From NCBI RefSeq assembly GCF_000737705.1, contig NZ_JPRH01000001.1, forward strand, positions 682,001-746,000: 64,000 nt of DNA, given 5' to 3'. This document shows, piece after piece, positions 45,415 through 54,552 of the stretch. How positions within the stretch are numbered: position 1 is the stretch's first letter; each line of letters starts with the position of its first letter. Position numbers and translations under genes: made by a program. The notes under the pieces are model-generated. The model made no database searches and had not been told where the DNA came from. It was given only the letters and a program-made list of their open reading frames with translations. Origin of the DNA: Chryseobacterium soli (lineage in GTDB: Bacteria > Bacteroidota > Bacteroidia > Flavobacteriales > Weeksellaceae).

Positions 45415-47535
45415 ATGCGAAAGACAATTTCTGTGAAAAAGCTGGACTTCAATGTGGAACCCAAAAACGGAGAAATCTATAGTTTTGAAAAAGACGGACT
45501 GGAATTAAAGTCGTCTTATACCCATAAAGACGTTACAAATGAATCTTTAACACAGACTTCCCCAGGAATTGCTCCTTACCTTAGAGGACCTTATTCTACG
45601 ATGTACGTTCAGAAACCATGGACTGTGCGCCAGTATGCGGGATTTTCTACCGCAGAAGAATCTAATGCTTTTTACAGAAGAAACCTGGCTGCAGGACAAA
45701 AAGGTCTTTCCGTAGCGTTTGACCTGGCAACCCACAGAGGATATGATTCCGATCACGCAAGAGTGGTGGGAGATGTAGGAAAAGCAGGAGTAGCTATAGA
45801 TTCCGTTGAAGATATGAAGATCTTGTTCAATGAAATTCCATTAGATCAGATCTCCGTTTCCATGACGATGAATGGTGCTGTACTGCCAATTCTTTCTTTC
45901 TATATTGTCGCTGCCGAAGAGCAGGGGGTAAAGCAGGAACTTCTTTCAGGAACCATCCAGAATGACATCTTGAAAGAATTTATGGTAAGAAATACTTACA
46001 TTTATCCGCCGGCACCTTCCATGAAAATCATTGCCGATATTTTTGAGTATACCTCTCAGAATATTCCGAAGTTCAACTCGATTTCTATTTCAGGATATCA
46101 TATGCAGGAAGCGGGGGCCACTCCGGTTCTGGAAATGGCTTACACACTGGCAGATGGTCTTGAATATGTAAGAACAGGAATTAAAGCAGGCATGAATGTA
46201 GATGATTTTGCACCCAGACTATCATTCTTTTGGGCAATCGGAATGAATCACTTCATGGAAATTGCTAAAATGAGAGCTGCAAGGTATATCTGGACCAATC
46301 TTTTAAAGCAGTTCAATCCCCAAAATCCAAAATCGCTAGCCCTTAGAACGCATTCCCAGACTTCCGGTTGGTCACTGACTGAACAGGAACCTTTTAACAA
46401 TATTACAAGAACGGCTATTGAGGCGCTGTCTTCTGCATTAGGCGGAACACAGTCTTTACACACCAATGCACTGGATGAAGCAATTGCTTTGCCCACCGAT
46501 TATTCAGCGAAAATTGCAAGAAATACACAGATCATATTACAGCAGGAAAGCGGAATCTGCGATGTTGTAGACCCGATGGGGGGAAGCAATCTTGTGGAAA
46601 GCCTTACCCAGCAGATGATCGAGGAAGCAATGAAGTACATCGATGAGGTAGAGCAGGAAGGAGGAATGACAAAAGCGATTGAAGCAGGAATTCCGAAAAT
46701 GAGAATTGAAGAAGCGGCGGCCAAAAAACAGGCTAAGATTGATAGTGGTGAAGAGTTTATCATTGGAGTTAATTCTTTCAGATCCGCATTAAAGCAGGAT
46801 GCCATTGAGATTTTAGATATTGATAATACGGAAGTGCGCAGAAAACAGCTTGAAAGGCTAGCTACCATAAAAGCAGGAAGAGATAATGAAGCAGTTGCCC
46901 AGATCTTAAATGAAATAAGAGAAAGTGCCAAAACAGGAAACGGAAACCTTCTGGCTTTATGTATTGAAGCTGCACGCAGAAGAGTCACATTAGGAGAAAT
47001 GAGTGATGCAATGGAGGAAACCTTTGGAAGATATAAAGCCAATATCAGAACAATTTCAGGAGTATACGCTATGAATGCCGGAAAAAATGAATATTTTGAA
47101 AAAGCCCTTCATTTAACTCAACAATTTGAAGAACAGGAAGGCCGTAGACCAAGGCTGATGGTGGCTAAAATGGGCCAGGATGGACACGACAGAGGCGCGA
47201 AAGTAGTAGCAACTGCATTTGCCGATATGGGATTCGATGTGGATGTAGCCCCCTTGTTTCAGACTCCGGAAGAAGTAGCTAAACAGGCTGTTGAAAACGA
47301 CATCCATATTTTAGGAGTATCCTCTTTGGCGGCTGGACATAAAACACTCGTTCCGCAGGTAGTGGAGGAATTGAAAAAATTGGGAGCTGAAGATATTACC
47401 ATAGTAGTAGGAGGCGTTATCCCACAGCAGGATTATGAATTTCTTTACGCCAATGGAGCAGATTTCATCTTCGGACCTGGTACAAACCTTCCGAAATGTG
47501 CTGTTGATATCTTAAAAAGATTTTTGGAAGAATAA
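45415..47535 (+). CDS. Methylmalonyl-CoA mutase large subunit
   Basis: An adenosylcobalamin-dependent isomerase that interconverts methylmalonyl-CoA and succinyl-CoA. The 706-residue protein has the CoA-binding barrel N-terminus ([38 protein letters not shown]) and the C-terminal B12 domain with [11 protein letters not shown], which supplies the cobalt-ligand His. Bacteroidota enzymes are usually heterodimers with the small subunit gene just upstream, but here the upstream gene is a protease. The partner subunit must be elsewhere, or the enzyme acts alone. The MeaB chaperone gene is about 10 kb downstream. Confidence 0.93.
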   Translation: MRKTISVKKLDFNVEPKNGEIYSFEKDGLELKSSYTHKDVTNESLTQTSPGIAPYLRGPYSTMYVQKPWTVRQYAGFSTAEESNAFYRRNLAAGQKGLSVAFDLATHRGYDSDHARVVGDVGKAGVAIDSVEDMKILFNEIPLDQISVSMTMNGAVLPILSFYIVAAEEQGVKQELLSGTIQNDILKEFMVRNTYIYPPAPSMKIIADIFEYTSQNIPKFNSISISGYHMQEAGATPVLEMAYTLADGLEYVRTGIKAGMNVDDFAPRLSFFWAIGMNHFMEIAKMRAARYIWTNLLKQFNPQNPKSLALRTHSQTSGWSLTEQEPFNNITRTAIEALSSALGGTQSLHTNALDEAIALPTDYSAKIARNTQIILQQESGICDVVDPMGGSNLVESLTQQMIEEAMKYIDEVEQEGGMTKAIEAGIPKMRIEEAAAKKQAKIDSGEEFIIGVNSFRSALKQDAIEILDIDNTEVRRKQLERLATIKAGRDNEAVAQILNEIRESAKTGNGNLLALCIEAARRRVTLGEMSDAMEETFGRYKANIRTISGVYAMNAGKNEYFEKALHLTQQFEEQEGRRPRLMVAKMGQDGHDRGAKVVATAFADMGFDVDVAPLFQTPEEVAKQAVENDIHILGVSSLAAGHKTLVPQVVEELKKLGAEDITIVVGGVIPQQDYEFLYANGADFIFGPGTNLPKCAVDILKRFLEE

Positions 47536-47566
47536 CTTTCCAGATCAATACAAAATATCTATTTTT

Positions 47567-48565
47567 ATGCTTAATCAAGAGCAAATGAATAGTAAAAATT
47601 TAATAAAGCCTGCAATGGGGAAAATAATCCTCTGTGTAGGCTTTTTGTTTATCGCTGTCTTTTTTTTGACTTCTTTAAAGAATAATAAAACGGTACAAAA
47701 ATCTCCGGTCCCGGCAGATTCCATTTTAATTAAGAAGCATTTGACGGTGCTTACCAAAACACCTCAATTCCGGAATTATAAAAATATCGACCAGCTGAAT
47801 GCCGTAGCGGCTTATATCCATCAGAATATGAATGTCTATAGTGATAGTACCCGTGAGCAAACCTATTCTGTTGATGGAAAGATCTATAAAAATATAATAG
47901 GGTCTTTCGGGACAGAACATAAAAAAAGAATCATTATAGGGGCTCATTACGATGTCTGCGGAGAACAGGAAGGCGCTGATGATAACGCAACTGGAGTTAC
48001 CGCACTGTTGGAGCTAGCCAGAATGTTGAAAGGGCAAAAACTAAATTATCGGATAGACTTAGTAGCCTATACATTAGAAGAACCGCCTTATTTCAGGACG
48101 GAAAACATGGGCAGCTATATCCATGCAAAATATTTGAAAGATAACAATATCGATGTGTATGGAATGGCCAGCATTGAAATGATCGGTTATTTTAATGATG
48201 ATAAAGATTCCCAGGACTATCCTCTTGGTATTCTTTCGTGGGTTTACGGGAATAAAGGAGATTATATTACGCTGGTTAAAAAATTCGGGGCAGGAAAATT
48301 TGTAAAAGCTTTCAGTACAAATTTTAAAGAGTCCAATCAGATCAAGACAGAAACATTTACAGCTCCAAAATTTTTAAAAGGAATAGATTTTTCAGACCAC
48401 CTGAATTATTGGAATTTCGGATATTCTGCCATGATGATTACGGACACCTCATTTTTTAGAAATAAAAATTACCATGAACCTACAGATACTCTTGAAACCC
48501 TGGATCTGAAGAGAATGGCTCATGTGATTGATGGGATTTTCATGAGTCTGATCAACTTGAAATAA
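47567..48565 (+). CDS. M28 family zinc aminopeptidase
   Basis: A 332-residue membrane-anchored or secreted peptidase. A signal anchor (IILCVGFLFIAVFFLTSL) is near residues 20-40. Zinc ligands and catalytic residues of family M28 are visible: GAHYD (His, Asp), ADDNATGVTALLELAR (bridging Asp), EEPPYF (Glu), and SDHLNYW (final His). The start may be ATG 47567 or 47585. It follows the mutase with 31 bases between, but the two functions look unrelated. A terminator is shared with the convergent permease gene. Confidence 0.85.
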   Translation: MLNQEQMNSKNLIKPAMGKIILCVGFLFIAVFFLTSLKNNKTVQKSPVPADSILIKKHLTVLTKTPQFRNYKNIDQLNAVAAYIHQNMNVYSDSTREQTYSVDGKIYKNIIGSFGTEHKKRIIIGAHYDVCGEQEGADDNATGVTALLELARMLKGQKLNYRIDLVAYTLEEPPYFRTENMGSYIHAKYLKDNNIDVYGMASIEMIGYFNDDKDSQDYPLGILSWVYGNKGDYITLVKKFGAGKFVKAFSTNFKESNQIKTETFTAPKFLKGIDFSDHLNYWNFGYSAMMITDTSFFRNKNYHEPTDTLETLDLKRMAHVIDGIFMSLINLK

Positions 48566-48581
48566 ATACCAATGCAATAAA

Positions 48582-48607
48582 AAAGGCTGTCATTATCGAC
48601 AGCCTTT
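48582..48607. terminator. Bidirectional terminator
   Basis: AAAGGCTGTC and GACAGCCTTT form a perfect 10-bp stem between convergent genes. A-runs on one side and T on the other make it usable from both directions. Confidence 0.8.
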
Positions 48608-48609
48608 AC

Positions 48610-49770
48610 TTATATTTTCCACGAGCGGATCAGCCAGTGGTAAATCAGTTCTTTCACAAAGAAATACACCAGAATCGGGATAATGATTACCAATATCCAT
48701 AAATAAGGATTAATATAAGGCGAAAGCAAGTCGTTTGAAATGCTTGACTTTGCTGCAAAATACTGTCCTCCGGCAATTAATAGCAGACTTAAGACCAAAA
48801 CGATAGTCAGATGAATGCTGAACCGTCTGCTGATATCATTAACCATCTTTTTGGGAGAATATCCCAAACTGTTTTTAATAGAAACTTCTTCCTGCTTCTC
48901 TAAAAACTGGATTTTAATAAAGCTTACAATGATATAAAGGCATAAAGCAAATATGAAAACACCCAGAATGGCAATAGCCTGCAATACAAGGAAAAGCTTA
49001 GACTTTATCTTGGCAGAGCGAAGGCTTTCCTGGTTGGACTCATAGCCATTATCTTTCATTTTAGCAATCAAGCCCTCATCACCGGAATCTTTTACCTGAA
49101 CTAAAACCCGGTTGTAGATTTTCGGCTGGCCAGCAAGATTGGGTTTTGTGGCCAGATTTAATGAATCCAGAAACTTTTTAGGAATCAGCACCGAATGAAT
49201 CCGGTCCGAAAGTCCAACCATCTTTCCTACGTAGGTTTTGTTTTCTTTATTGACGGTAATATTGATATTAACTTCAATTTTCTTTGCAAAATCTTCTGAT
49301 ATCTGTGGTAATCCCTGATTTAAAGCAAAACCGTAATTATACAGATTGAGATATTCCCTGGAAATGATGATCGGAATCTCATTACCCTTTACCTGAAACT
49401 CTTTCTCCGTTAAAGGAACATCAATACCACTAATGTCTACTCCCTCAAAATAAAGATCAGTATAAAACGGAATAAAATCTCCACCGTTGGCAGAAGCTTT
49501 AAATTCATTAGCTGAAAACGGATACACATTTTTGACTTCCGGCCATGTTTTCAGCTTGGTAATGTCATTGTCGTTAAATCCTAGAAGCTCCCTCCTCCCG
49601 ATATTATCAGGAGTTAATTTCTTGCTGAACGTCAGCCAGTAATTGCTGTCACCGCTTTTACTTCCGAAAAGTCTGTTGGCGTTCTCATACAGCTGCAAAC
49701 ACGAAAGCACAAGGATGAAGGCAATAAACAGCCCTGCGTACAGGATGATTGAATTAAATATTTTCTTCAT
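48610..49770 (-). CDS. FtsX/MacB-like ABC transporter permease
   Basis: A 386-residue permease with one N-terminal transmembrane helix (residues 7-25), a large periplasmic domain (about 30-255), and three C-terminal helices with the FtsX-like pattern (IAILGVFIFALCLYIIVSF, ...SIHLTIVLVLSLLLIAG). The loop LEKQEEVSIKNSLGYSPKK is the typical cytoplasmic coupling region. It lies 5 bases after the ATPase gene. With the DUF4836 lipoprotein upstream, it may act in lipoprotein or cell-envelope stress functions, but no substrate can be named. Confidence 0.82.
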   Translation of the reverse strand: MKKIFNSIILYAGLFIAFILVLSCLQLYENANRLFGSKSGDSNYWLTFSKKLTPDNIGRRELLGFNDNDITKLKTWPEVKNVYPFSANEFKASANGGDFIPFYTDLYFEGVDISGIDVPLTEKEFQVKGNEIPIIISREYLNLYNYGFALNQGLPQISEDFAKKIEVNINITVNKENKTYVGKMVGLSDRIHSVLIPKKFLDSLNLATKPNLAGQPKIYNRVLVQVKDSGDEGLIAKMKDNGYESNQESLRSAKIKSKLFLVLQAIAILGVFIFALCLYIIVSFIKIQFLEKQEEVSIKNSLGYSPKKMVNDISRRFSIHLTIVLVLSLLLIAGGQYFAAKSSISNDLLSPYINPYLWILVIIIPILVYFFVKELIYHWLIRSWKI

Positions 49771-49775
49771 AAGCT

Positions 49776-50423
49776 TTAAAGATGAAGAATTTGATAATCA
49801 TGTTCAAAAGGAAACTCATTAAGCTCAAAAAACAATACGGAACTTCCACTGTTATGTGATACTTCGTTGATCAGGGAAAAAGCGATCTTCTTATTTTCCA
49901 GATCAAGATGGCTGAAACACTCATCATAGATCAGGAAATGGGTAGGATTGATCAGGCTTCTTACAATAGCACTTCTCTGCCGCTCTCCATAAGAGCAGTT
50001 TTCAGCTTTTTTGTTCAAAAGACCTTCAATCCCTAACCTTGAAGCATATTCTTCCATAACAGGAATAAATGATTTCCGGTCTTTATTAAAAACGCGAAGA
50101 AGAATATTTTCCGAGATGCTGAGATCTTTAATCAGCCTTACATCCTGAAATAGCAGGCTTACGCCTTGTTTCCTGTTTTCTACAATTTCTTCGAGATGTA
50201 GTTTTTGTACCGGCTGCTGGCCATATTTGATGCTGCCTTCATACTGAAAATGCATTCCCAGCATTGCGGTGGCAAGCGTAGATTTTCCACTCCCGGAAGG
50301 CGCAATGATAAGGCGTTTGTCTCCTTTGCTGAAGACAATATCCCTATTCCATATTTCGGACTGCGTTATATTCTTGGGAGTGAAATATCGGGGCGAAATA
50401 TTTTCTAATACAATATTATCCAT
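49776..50423 (-). CDS. ABC transporter ATPase, MacB/LolD-like
   Basis: The 215-residue ATPase partner of the permease. Walker A is APSGSGKS (residues 41-48), the signature is CSYGERQRSAI (a Y-G-E-R-Q variant of LSGGQ), and Walker B is HFLIYDECFSHLDL, where the usual DEP is replaced by DEC. Such deviations are tolerated in MacB-like ATPases but are worth noting. Its start overlaps the stop of the lipoprotein gene by 8 bases, so these three genes form one operon. Confidence 0.82.
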   Translation of the reverse strand: MDNIVLENISPRYFTPKNITQSEIWNRDIVFSKGDKRLIIAPSGSGKSTLATAMLGMHFQYEGSIKYGQQPVQKLHLEEIVENRKQGVSLLFQDVRLIKDLSISENILLRVFNKDRKSFIPVMEEYASRLGIEGLLNKKAENCSYGERQRSAIVRSLINPTHFLIYDECFSHLDLENKKIAFSLINEVSHNSGSSVLFFELNEFPFEHDYQILHL

Positions 50424-51864
50424 TCATTATTAAGTAATACAATGCATTCTCATCTTTCTTATCCAAAGTAAATACCGTTTTGGAAACCAGGTTCCCGTTG
50501 TCTTCCTTAGACTCGTTGACAGCATCTATAATATTAACATCTACATTTTTCTTTGAGTTGTATTCCTTTCCATCAGACCATGAATAAGATGTGATCCCGG
50601 ATTTTTTTCCAAGTCTTGCATTTTTTCCCGCTTTCTTATTTTGGAATTGGTAAATCACCGAATTGTCATCAGAGAAAAGAACCTGATTGTCAGAAATCAT
50701 ATATTTTTTACCCTCAGAAAGAGGACCCTGAAGCAAACTGGTAAGAACATCTTTCTTTTTAGGATTAAAACCTAAAACAACCGCTTTATTTGATGGGTAA
50801 TAATTCACAGAATCCGTAGGGGATTTAAATTCTGCAAAAGCATAATCTCCTGTAAATGTTGTGGTAATGTCCTCGAGAGTCTTGTTGGTTGAAGATAAAT
50901 AATGATTGATCGTAGCTTCAAATCCAGCCTCTTTCACAAGATATCTCATAAAATCTAAACTGAAAAATCCGATAGTGAAAGATTTTGCATTATCCAATTC
51001 TACATTTTTTACCAGATCATAATTGATTTTATTTTTGTCATAATACTTGCCTACGATCTTCTTCATGTCGCTGTTGAAGAACGTTTTAGTATCCATTTCA
51101 GATTTGCCTTTATCAAAATTAAAATCAAAACCGATTCCGGAATCCTTAATTAATTTATTCACGGCAAGCGTTTCAATATATCCCTTAGAAACATAGCTTG
51201 CAACCGCTGCAAGATTAACCCATCCGCTGATGTCTTTATCGCTAACCAAAGACTGGTTTACCTGCTCTTTAATCACAGAACTTGACGTTCCCTTTCTCGA
51301 CCAGAAATCGGTGAAGTACTTTTCATTAAGTTTAGAAGAAGTATCAATCCCCGGCGTATTCATATAATTGTAGCCGCTGTACGGATTGTATGATTTATCG
51401 CTGGAAACGATTGCCATATCTCCTTTTATGCTTCCTGTCATCTTGCCGTCTACATAGATGTAATCTTTCTTGTCGATCGTTACCTTCGTTTTGGTAAGGT
51501 CAGACATAGACTTCTGGAACTTAGCTTTGTCACTGATCCAGAAAAAAGCTTTCGGATCCGGATCAGAAGTTGATTTCCCCTGATCTACGATGAAGTAAAG
51601 TGGTTTATCTACATTAATACCCGATTCCTTTGGTTTGCTAACCAGTTGAAGGAAAAATTTTTCATCCTCCTTTAAATCTTTTTTTTCTTTCAGAATTTTA
51701 TCCACAGGAATTTTATCAGAGATGGTCTTGAGATTTACTCTCGACAGTCCCAGCGTAGTGTCGGTAGTGTAATTCAAGACATCATCATTCTTGTTGGATT
51801 TGCATGAAAAGAGAATCGCGACCGCGAATACGTAAAATAACGTTCTCATTAAAGTGTTTTTCAT
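50416..51864 (-). CDS. DUF4836-like lipoprotein
   Basis: A 482-residue protein with a lipoprotein signal (FAVAILFSC, Cys near residue 21). The mature part resembles DUF4836: an early VNLKTISDKIP segment, a FFLQLVSKPKESGINVDKPLYF block, a FTIGFFSLDFMRYL region, and ALYYLIMNG at the end. It is probably periplasmic and attached to the inner or outer membrane. It is first in the operon with the ABC permease and ATPase. A TATATTTG element (51884-51891, minus) lies just upstream. The family function is unknown. Confidence 0.72.
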   Translation of the reverse strand: MKNTLMRTLFYVFAVAILFSCKSNKNDDVLNYTTDTTLGLSRVNLKTISDKIPVDKILKEKKDLKEDEKFFLQLVSKPKESGINVDKPLYFIVDQGKSTSDPDPKAFFWISDKAKFQKSMSDLTKTKVTIDKKDYIYVDGKMTGSIKGDMAIVSSDKSYNPYSGYNYMNTPGIDTSSKLNEKYFTDFWSRKGTSSSVIKEQVNQSLVSDKDISGWVNLAAVASYVSKGYIETLAVNKLIKDSGIGFDFNFDKGKSEMDTKTFFNSDMKKIVGKYYDKNKINYDLVKNVELDNAKSFTIGFFSLDFMRYLVKEAGFEATINHYLSSTNKTLEDITTTFTGDYAFAEFKSPTDSVNYYPSNKAVVLGFNPKKKDVLTSLLQGPLSEGKKYMISDNQVLFSDDNSVIYQFQNKKAGKNARLGKKSGITSYSWSDGKEYNSKKNVDVNIIDAVNESKEDNGNLVSKTVFTLDKKDENALYYLIMNG

Positions 51865-51883
51865 AATTGTTAGTATAAGAAAG

Positions 51884-51891
51884 CAAATATA
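51884..51891 (-). promoter_or_regulatory. -7 element upstream of the DUF4836 operon
   Basis: The complement of CAAATATA reads TATATTTG followed by CTTTC. No good -33 box is seen. The position, 20 bases before the ATG, is close but acceptable. Confidence 0.4.
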
Positions 51892-51954
51892 CTGTTTTGT
51901 ACACCCGATGGAGATTTATTTATCAGTAAAACGTAAAAAAAAACAAATTAAAAC

Positions 51955-51983
51955 TTTGATATTCAGAAATTTTAATATATTTG
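51955..51983 (+). promoter_or_regulatory. Promoter of the small ORF/RNA unit
   Basis: TTTG at 51955-51958 and TATATTTG at 51976-51983 are 17 bases apart and followed by CACC. This is one of the best promoter matches in the window. Confidence 0.65.
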
Positions 51984-52025
51984 CACCACAAAATCAAGTT
52001 TAACCCTTAAAAAAATAACGAAGCA

Positions 52026-52103
52026 ATGTTCAGATTTATTCAAAATTCTTCAGTTGGATTGCTGCCTATGGCAGTGGGGCTTCGTGGCTTGGTACATTCT
52101 TAG
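52026..52103 (+). CDS. 25-codon small ORF or structured small RNA
   Basis: ATG at 52026 opens a 25-residue frame (MFRFIQNSSVGLLPMAVGLR, then GLVHS) ending at TAG 52101-52103. It sits between a strong promoter and a strong terminator, giving a transcript of about 165 bases. The RNA itself has a CTGCC-TAT-GGCAG hairpin and a possible second fold around GGGGCTTCGTGGCTT, so the product could be RNA, peptide or both. I do not know a homolog. It is the first unit upstream of the rtcB-prfH cluster but is probably separately ended. Confidence 0.45.
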   Translation: MFRFIQNSSVGLLPMAVGLRGLVHS

Positions 52104-52125
52104 AACAACAGTATAATGATATATC

Positions 52126-52157
52126 AAAACCCGAGTCGTAAGATTTCGGGTTTTTTA
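52126..52157 (+). terminator. Terminator of the small ORF/RNA unit
   Basis: AAACCCGA pairs with TTCGGGTTT around a 10-base loop, with a T-run after it. It ends the small transcript before rtcB. Confidence 0.8.
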
Positions 52158-52214
52158 TTGCGCAATACTTAAAACTACAGTTTTCCCGAAATCATTTTTA
52201 TAACAAATTCAGGA

Positions 52215-52294
52215 GCTATTTCCCGCTTTCCGTTAGTACTCCTCGCTCGCCTTTCAGGCTCGCTGCGGGGTAATAACTGCAATCGGGGCTAGGG
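52215..52294. repeat. Dispersed intergenic repeat (CTCGCTCGCC... GCTGCGGGG type)
   Basis: This GC-rich stretch in an AT-rich surrounding (TCCTCGCTCGCCTTTC, GGCTCGCTGCGGGG, CAATCGGGGCTAGGG) matches an element I recall in many copies in Chryseobacterium-like genomes. Whether it is mobile is not shown here. Confidence 0.55.
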
Positions 52295-52311
52295 ATAATA
52301 CCCTCCTTAAT

Positions 52312-52344
52312 AAACCTAACAGGTTTCTAAAACCTGTTAGGTTT
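52312..52344. repeat. Palindromic repeat, copy 1 (left of rtcB)
   Basis: AAACCTAACAGGTTT and AAACCTGTTAGGTTT form a perfect 15-bp inverted repeat around the 3-base loop CTA. A second copy lies at 53912-53944. Confidence 0.85.
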
Positions 52345-52380
52345 GAAAAAGTATCAACTAAAATAGTAGTTGGAAAAACG

Positions 52381-52447
52381 GCTGATGTTTAAACATTCAG
52401 TATCCGATATCTGATGTCTACAATCTGACATCTGGTATCTTGAATCT
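52381..52447. repeat. Degenerate ATCTGA-type tandem repeat
   Basis: The sequence has repeated short units such as GATATCTGATGTCT, ATCTGACATCTGG and TATCTTGAATCT. Similar low-complexity patches occur between genes in related genomes. No function is inferred; it lies just before the rtcB start. Confidence 0.5.
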
Positions 52448-52487
52448 ACCTATAATCATCAGCCATCTTATCTCTAAATATAAAACA

Positions 52488-53879
52488 ATGGGAAATTTAA
52501 AAATTAAAGGAAAAGATATATTAAAATTAGGATATCCAAACAATCAAAGTGTCAACATCGCTTTAGAAGTCATGAAAAGAAACTTTGCGACCAAAAACAT
52601 TCATCATGTGAAAGCCCTTTTAAAGGAAATTCTGACTCATCCGGAGAATTTTGAAAAAGATTTAACCTTCGGACAGATCGCAGAAGCCCTGCTTTCATCA
52701 AAGAAAACAGAAAAAAGAATGCTGAATACCAACCGTACCTCTTTTCAGATCTTCGGAAATAATATTTCAGATGAAGCGAAAAATCAGTTGTACACCGCGT
52801 TGAAGCTTCCTATTTCCACACAGGGAGCATTGATGCCTGATGCACACAGCGGATATGGCCTTCCGATCGGTGGAGTTCTCGCTGTAGAAAATGCGGTGAT
52901 TCCTTACGGAGTCGGAATGGACATAGGATGCAGAATGAGCCTCAGTATTTTGGATACACCGGTTTCATATCTGGACGGTGCAAAAGATAAATATGAAAAA
53001 GCACTGGCCGAACATACCAAATTCGGGATGTACGAAACCCATAAATCTCATGTCGAGCACGAAATTTTTGACAGAGATACCTTCGATATGATTCCGATTT
53101 TGAGACGGTTAAAAGGAAAAGCCATTAAACAGATGGGAAGCTCAGGTGGCGGAAACCACTTTGTAGAGTTCGGGGAAGTGGAAATTACAGAAGAAGATGC
53201 TCAGATCGGACTTCCAAAAGGAAAGTATCTCGGAATTCTTTCTCACAGCGGCTCCCGTGGATTAGGAGCAGAAATCGCACAGTATTACTCCAGGGTAGCA
53301 GTTGACCAATGTCCGCTGCCGAAAGAAGCACAGAATTTCGCATGGCTGGATCTTAACACTCATCTTGGATTAGAATATTGGACTGCAATGAACCTAGCCG
53401 GAGATTATGCTTCTGCCTGCCATGACGATATTCACCGTAGACTGGTGAAAGCGGTTGGTGGCAGAGTAAAAGCAAGAATTGAAAACCATCACAATTTTGC
53501 ATGGAAAGAAATCCACAACGGAAAAGAAGTGATTGTCCATCGAAAAGGCGCAACGCCAGCTAATGAAAATGAGCTCGGAATGATTCCCGGATCAATGACC
53601 GCAAAAGGGTTTATCGTTCGCGGAAAAGGAAATCCGGATTCACTGAATTCAGCTTCACATGGCGCGGGAAGAGCCCATTCAAGAGGAGAATGCAGAAACC
53701 TGTTCACACAAAACGATATCAAAAAAGAATTAAAGCTCAAAAATGTCATTTTGATGGGCGGAAATACCGAAGAAGCACCCATGGCGTATAAAGACATCAA
53801 TGAAGTCATGAGTGCACAGAGTGAACTGGTAGATATCCTCGGAACTTTTCAGCCAAGAATTGTGAGAATGGATAAATAA
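52488..53879 (+). CDS. rtcB: RtcB family RNA ligase
   Basis: RtcB joins 2',3'-cyclic phosphate or 3'-phosphate ends to 5'-OH ends using GTP and Mn. The 463-residue protein has the metal and catalytic motifs: DAHSGYGLPIG, VGMDIGCRMS (Asp145, Cys148), GSSGGGNHFVEFGEV, SHSGSRGLG, and SHGAGRAHSR. The last is the usual guanylated-His region. I chose ATG 52488; the upstream TTG (52440) lies in repeat sequence. It is followed by a nucleotidyltransferase-like gene and prfH, which marks it as an RtcB2-type RNA-repair ligase partnered with a release factor. Confidence 0.93.
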   Translation: MGNLKIKGKDILKLGYPNNQSVNIALEVMKRNFATKNIHHVKALLKEILTHPENFEKDLTFGQIAEALLSSKKTEKRMLNTNRTSFQIFGNNISDEAKNQLYTALKLPISTQGALMPDAHSGYGLPIGGVLAVENAVIPYGVGMDIGCRMSLSILDTPVSYLDGAKDKYEKALAEHTKFGMYETHKSHVEHEIFDRDTFDMIPILRRLKGKAIKQMGSSGGGNHFVEFGEVEITEEDAQIGLPKGKYLGILSHSGSRGLGAEIAQYYSRVAVDQCPLPKEAQNFAWLDLNTHLGLEYWTAMNLAGDYASACHDDIHRRLVKAVGGRVKARIENHHNFAWKEIHNGKEVIVHRKGATPANENELGMIPGSMTAKGFIVRGKGNPDSLNSASHGAGRAHSRGECRNLFTQNDIKKELKLKNVILMGGNTEEAPMAYKDINEVMSAQSELVDILGTFQPRIVRMDK

Positions 53880-53911
53880 AATGGTTGATGAGAATCTGAC
53901 TGATGCAATTC

Positions 53912-53944
53912 AAACCTAACAGGTTTCCAACACCTGTTAGGTTT
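53912..53944. repeat. Palindromic repeat, copy 2 (right of rtcB)
   Basis: AAACCTAACAGGTTT is followed by CCAAC and ACCTGTTAGGTTT, giving a 13-bp inverted repeat with a 5-base loop. The left arm is identical to copy 1. It could form a hairpin in the rtcB transcript before the next gene. Confidence 0.85.
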
Positions 53945-54004
53945 AACAAAAAACAGATTTTGAAAAATAACAACAACTGTCAACAATCAAAAAAATTAAC
54001 AAAA

Positions 54005-54550
54005 ATGGGAGCACCACATAACATAAAAAGATACGGTGAAGTCTGGCAGGAATTTAGAATTCAAAACGGACTAGAAATTTTAGAAAAATTAAAAAAGAAA
54101 GTTATTTTATCAGGAGGATGGGCGTGGCATTTTATGTCTGAAATTGAGCATGCGGAATACAAACACGCTCACGACCATAAGGATATTGATATTTTTGTAA
54201 TAAAAGAAAACGTTGCCGAAGTTCTTATAACACTTCAACAGGAAGGTTTTCAGAAAGTCTGGACACGATATGATCATCTGCCAAGCGAAGAAAACTTCCG
54301 CAGGTATGAGAAAATTGTTGAACTGGAAAATGGTAAACTCCACAGAATTACTATCGATTTCTTCGAAAGAAATGATCTTGAAACCATTGAAGCAAATGGT
54401 TTTACTGTTGTGAAGCCTGAACTCTTACTTTCATTTTACAGAAATATTCATTCCAGTGATAAATGCTGGGCAGTAATGGCAGCAAAAGATTTATTAGAAA
54501 AAGGAATTGATCCGGTGGGACATTCCAGATTAAGCGAAATACCTAAGTAA
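54005..54550 (+). CDS. Nucleotidyltransferase-fold protein in the rtcB-prfH locus
   Basis: A 181-residue protein with features of a minimal nucleotidyltransferase: a helix then SGGWAWHFMSE (the G-G-W start of the fold), and HDHKDIDIFVIKEN with the metal-binding D-x-D pair. A later HRITIDFFERND gives the third acidic residue. It resembles antibiotic nucleotidyltransferases (LinF-like) and AbiEii/MNT proteins at the fold level only. The start is ATG 54005; the longer frame from 53903 runs through the palindromic repeat. It lies 2 bases before prfH. It may act on RNA ends or tRNA, but the substrate is unknown. Confidence 0.65.
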   Translation: MGAPHNIKRYGEVWQEFRIQNGLEILEKLKKKVILSGGWAWHFMSEIEHAEYKHAHDHKDIDIFVIKENVAEVLITLQQEGFQKVWTRYDHLPSEENFRRYEKIVELENGKLHRITIDFFERNDLETIEANGFTVVKPELLLSFYRNIHSSDKCWAVMAAKDLLEKGIDPVGHSRLSEIPK

Positions 54551-54552
54551 TA

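Noticed and set aside
46500..47042. 180-codon open frame on the minus strand
   Set aside because: It is antisense to the methylmalonyl-CoA mutase gene; its composition is what a shadow frame gives.
53903..54004. Upstream start for the nucleotidyltransferase gene
   Set aside because: The 34 extra codons run through the palindromic repeat and encode no conserved sequence.
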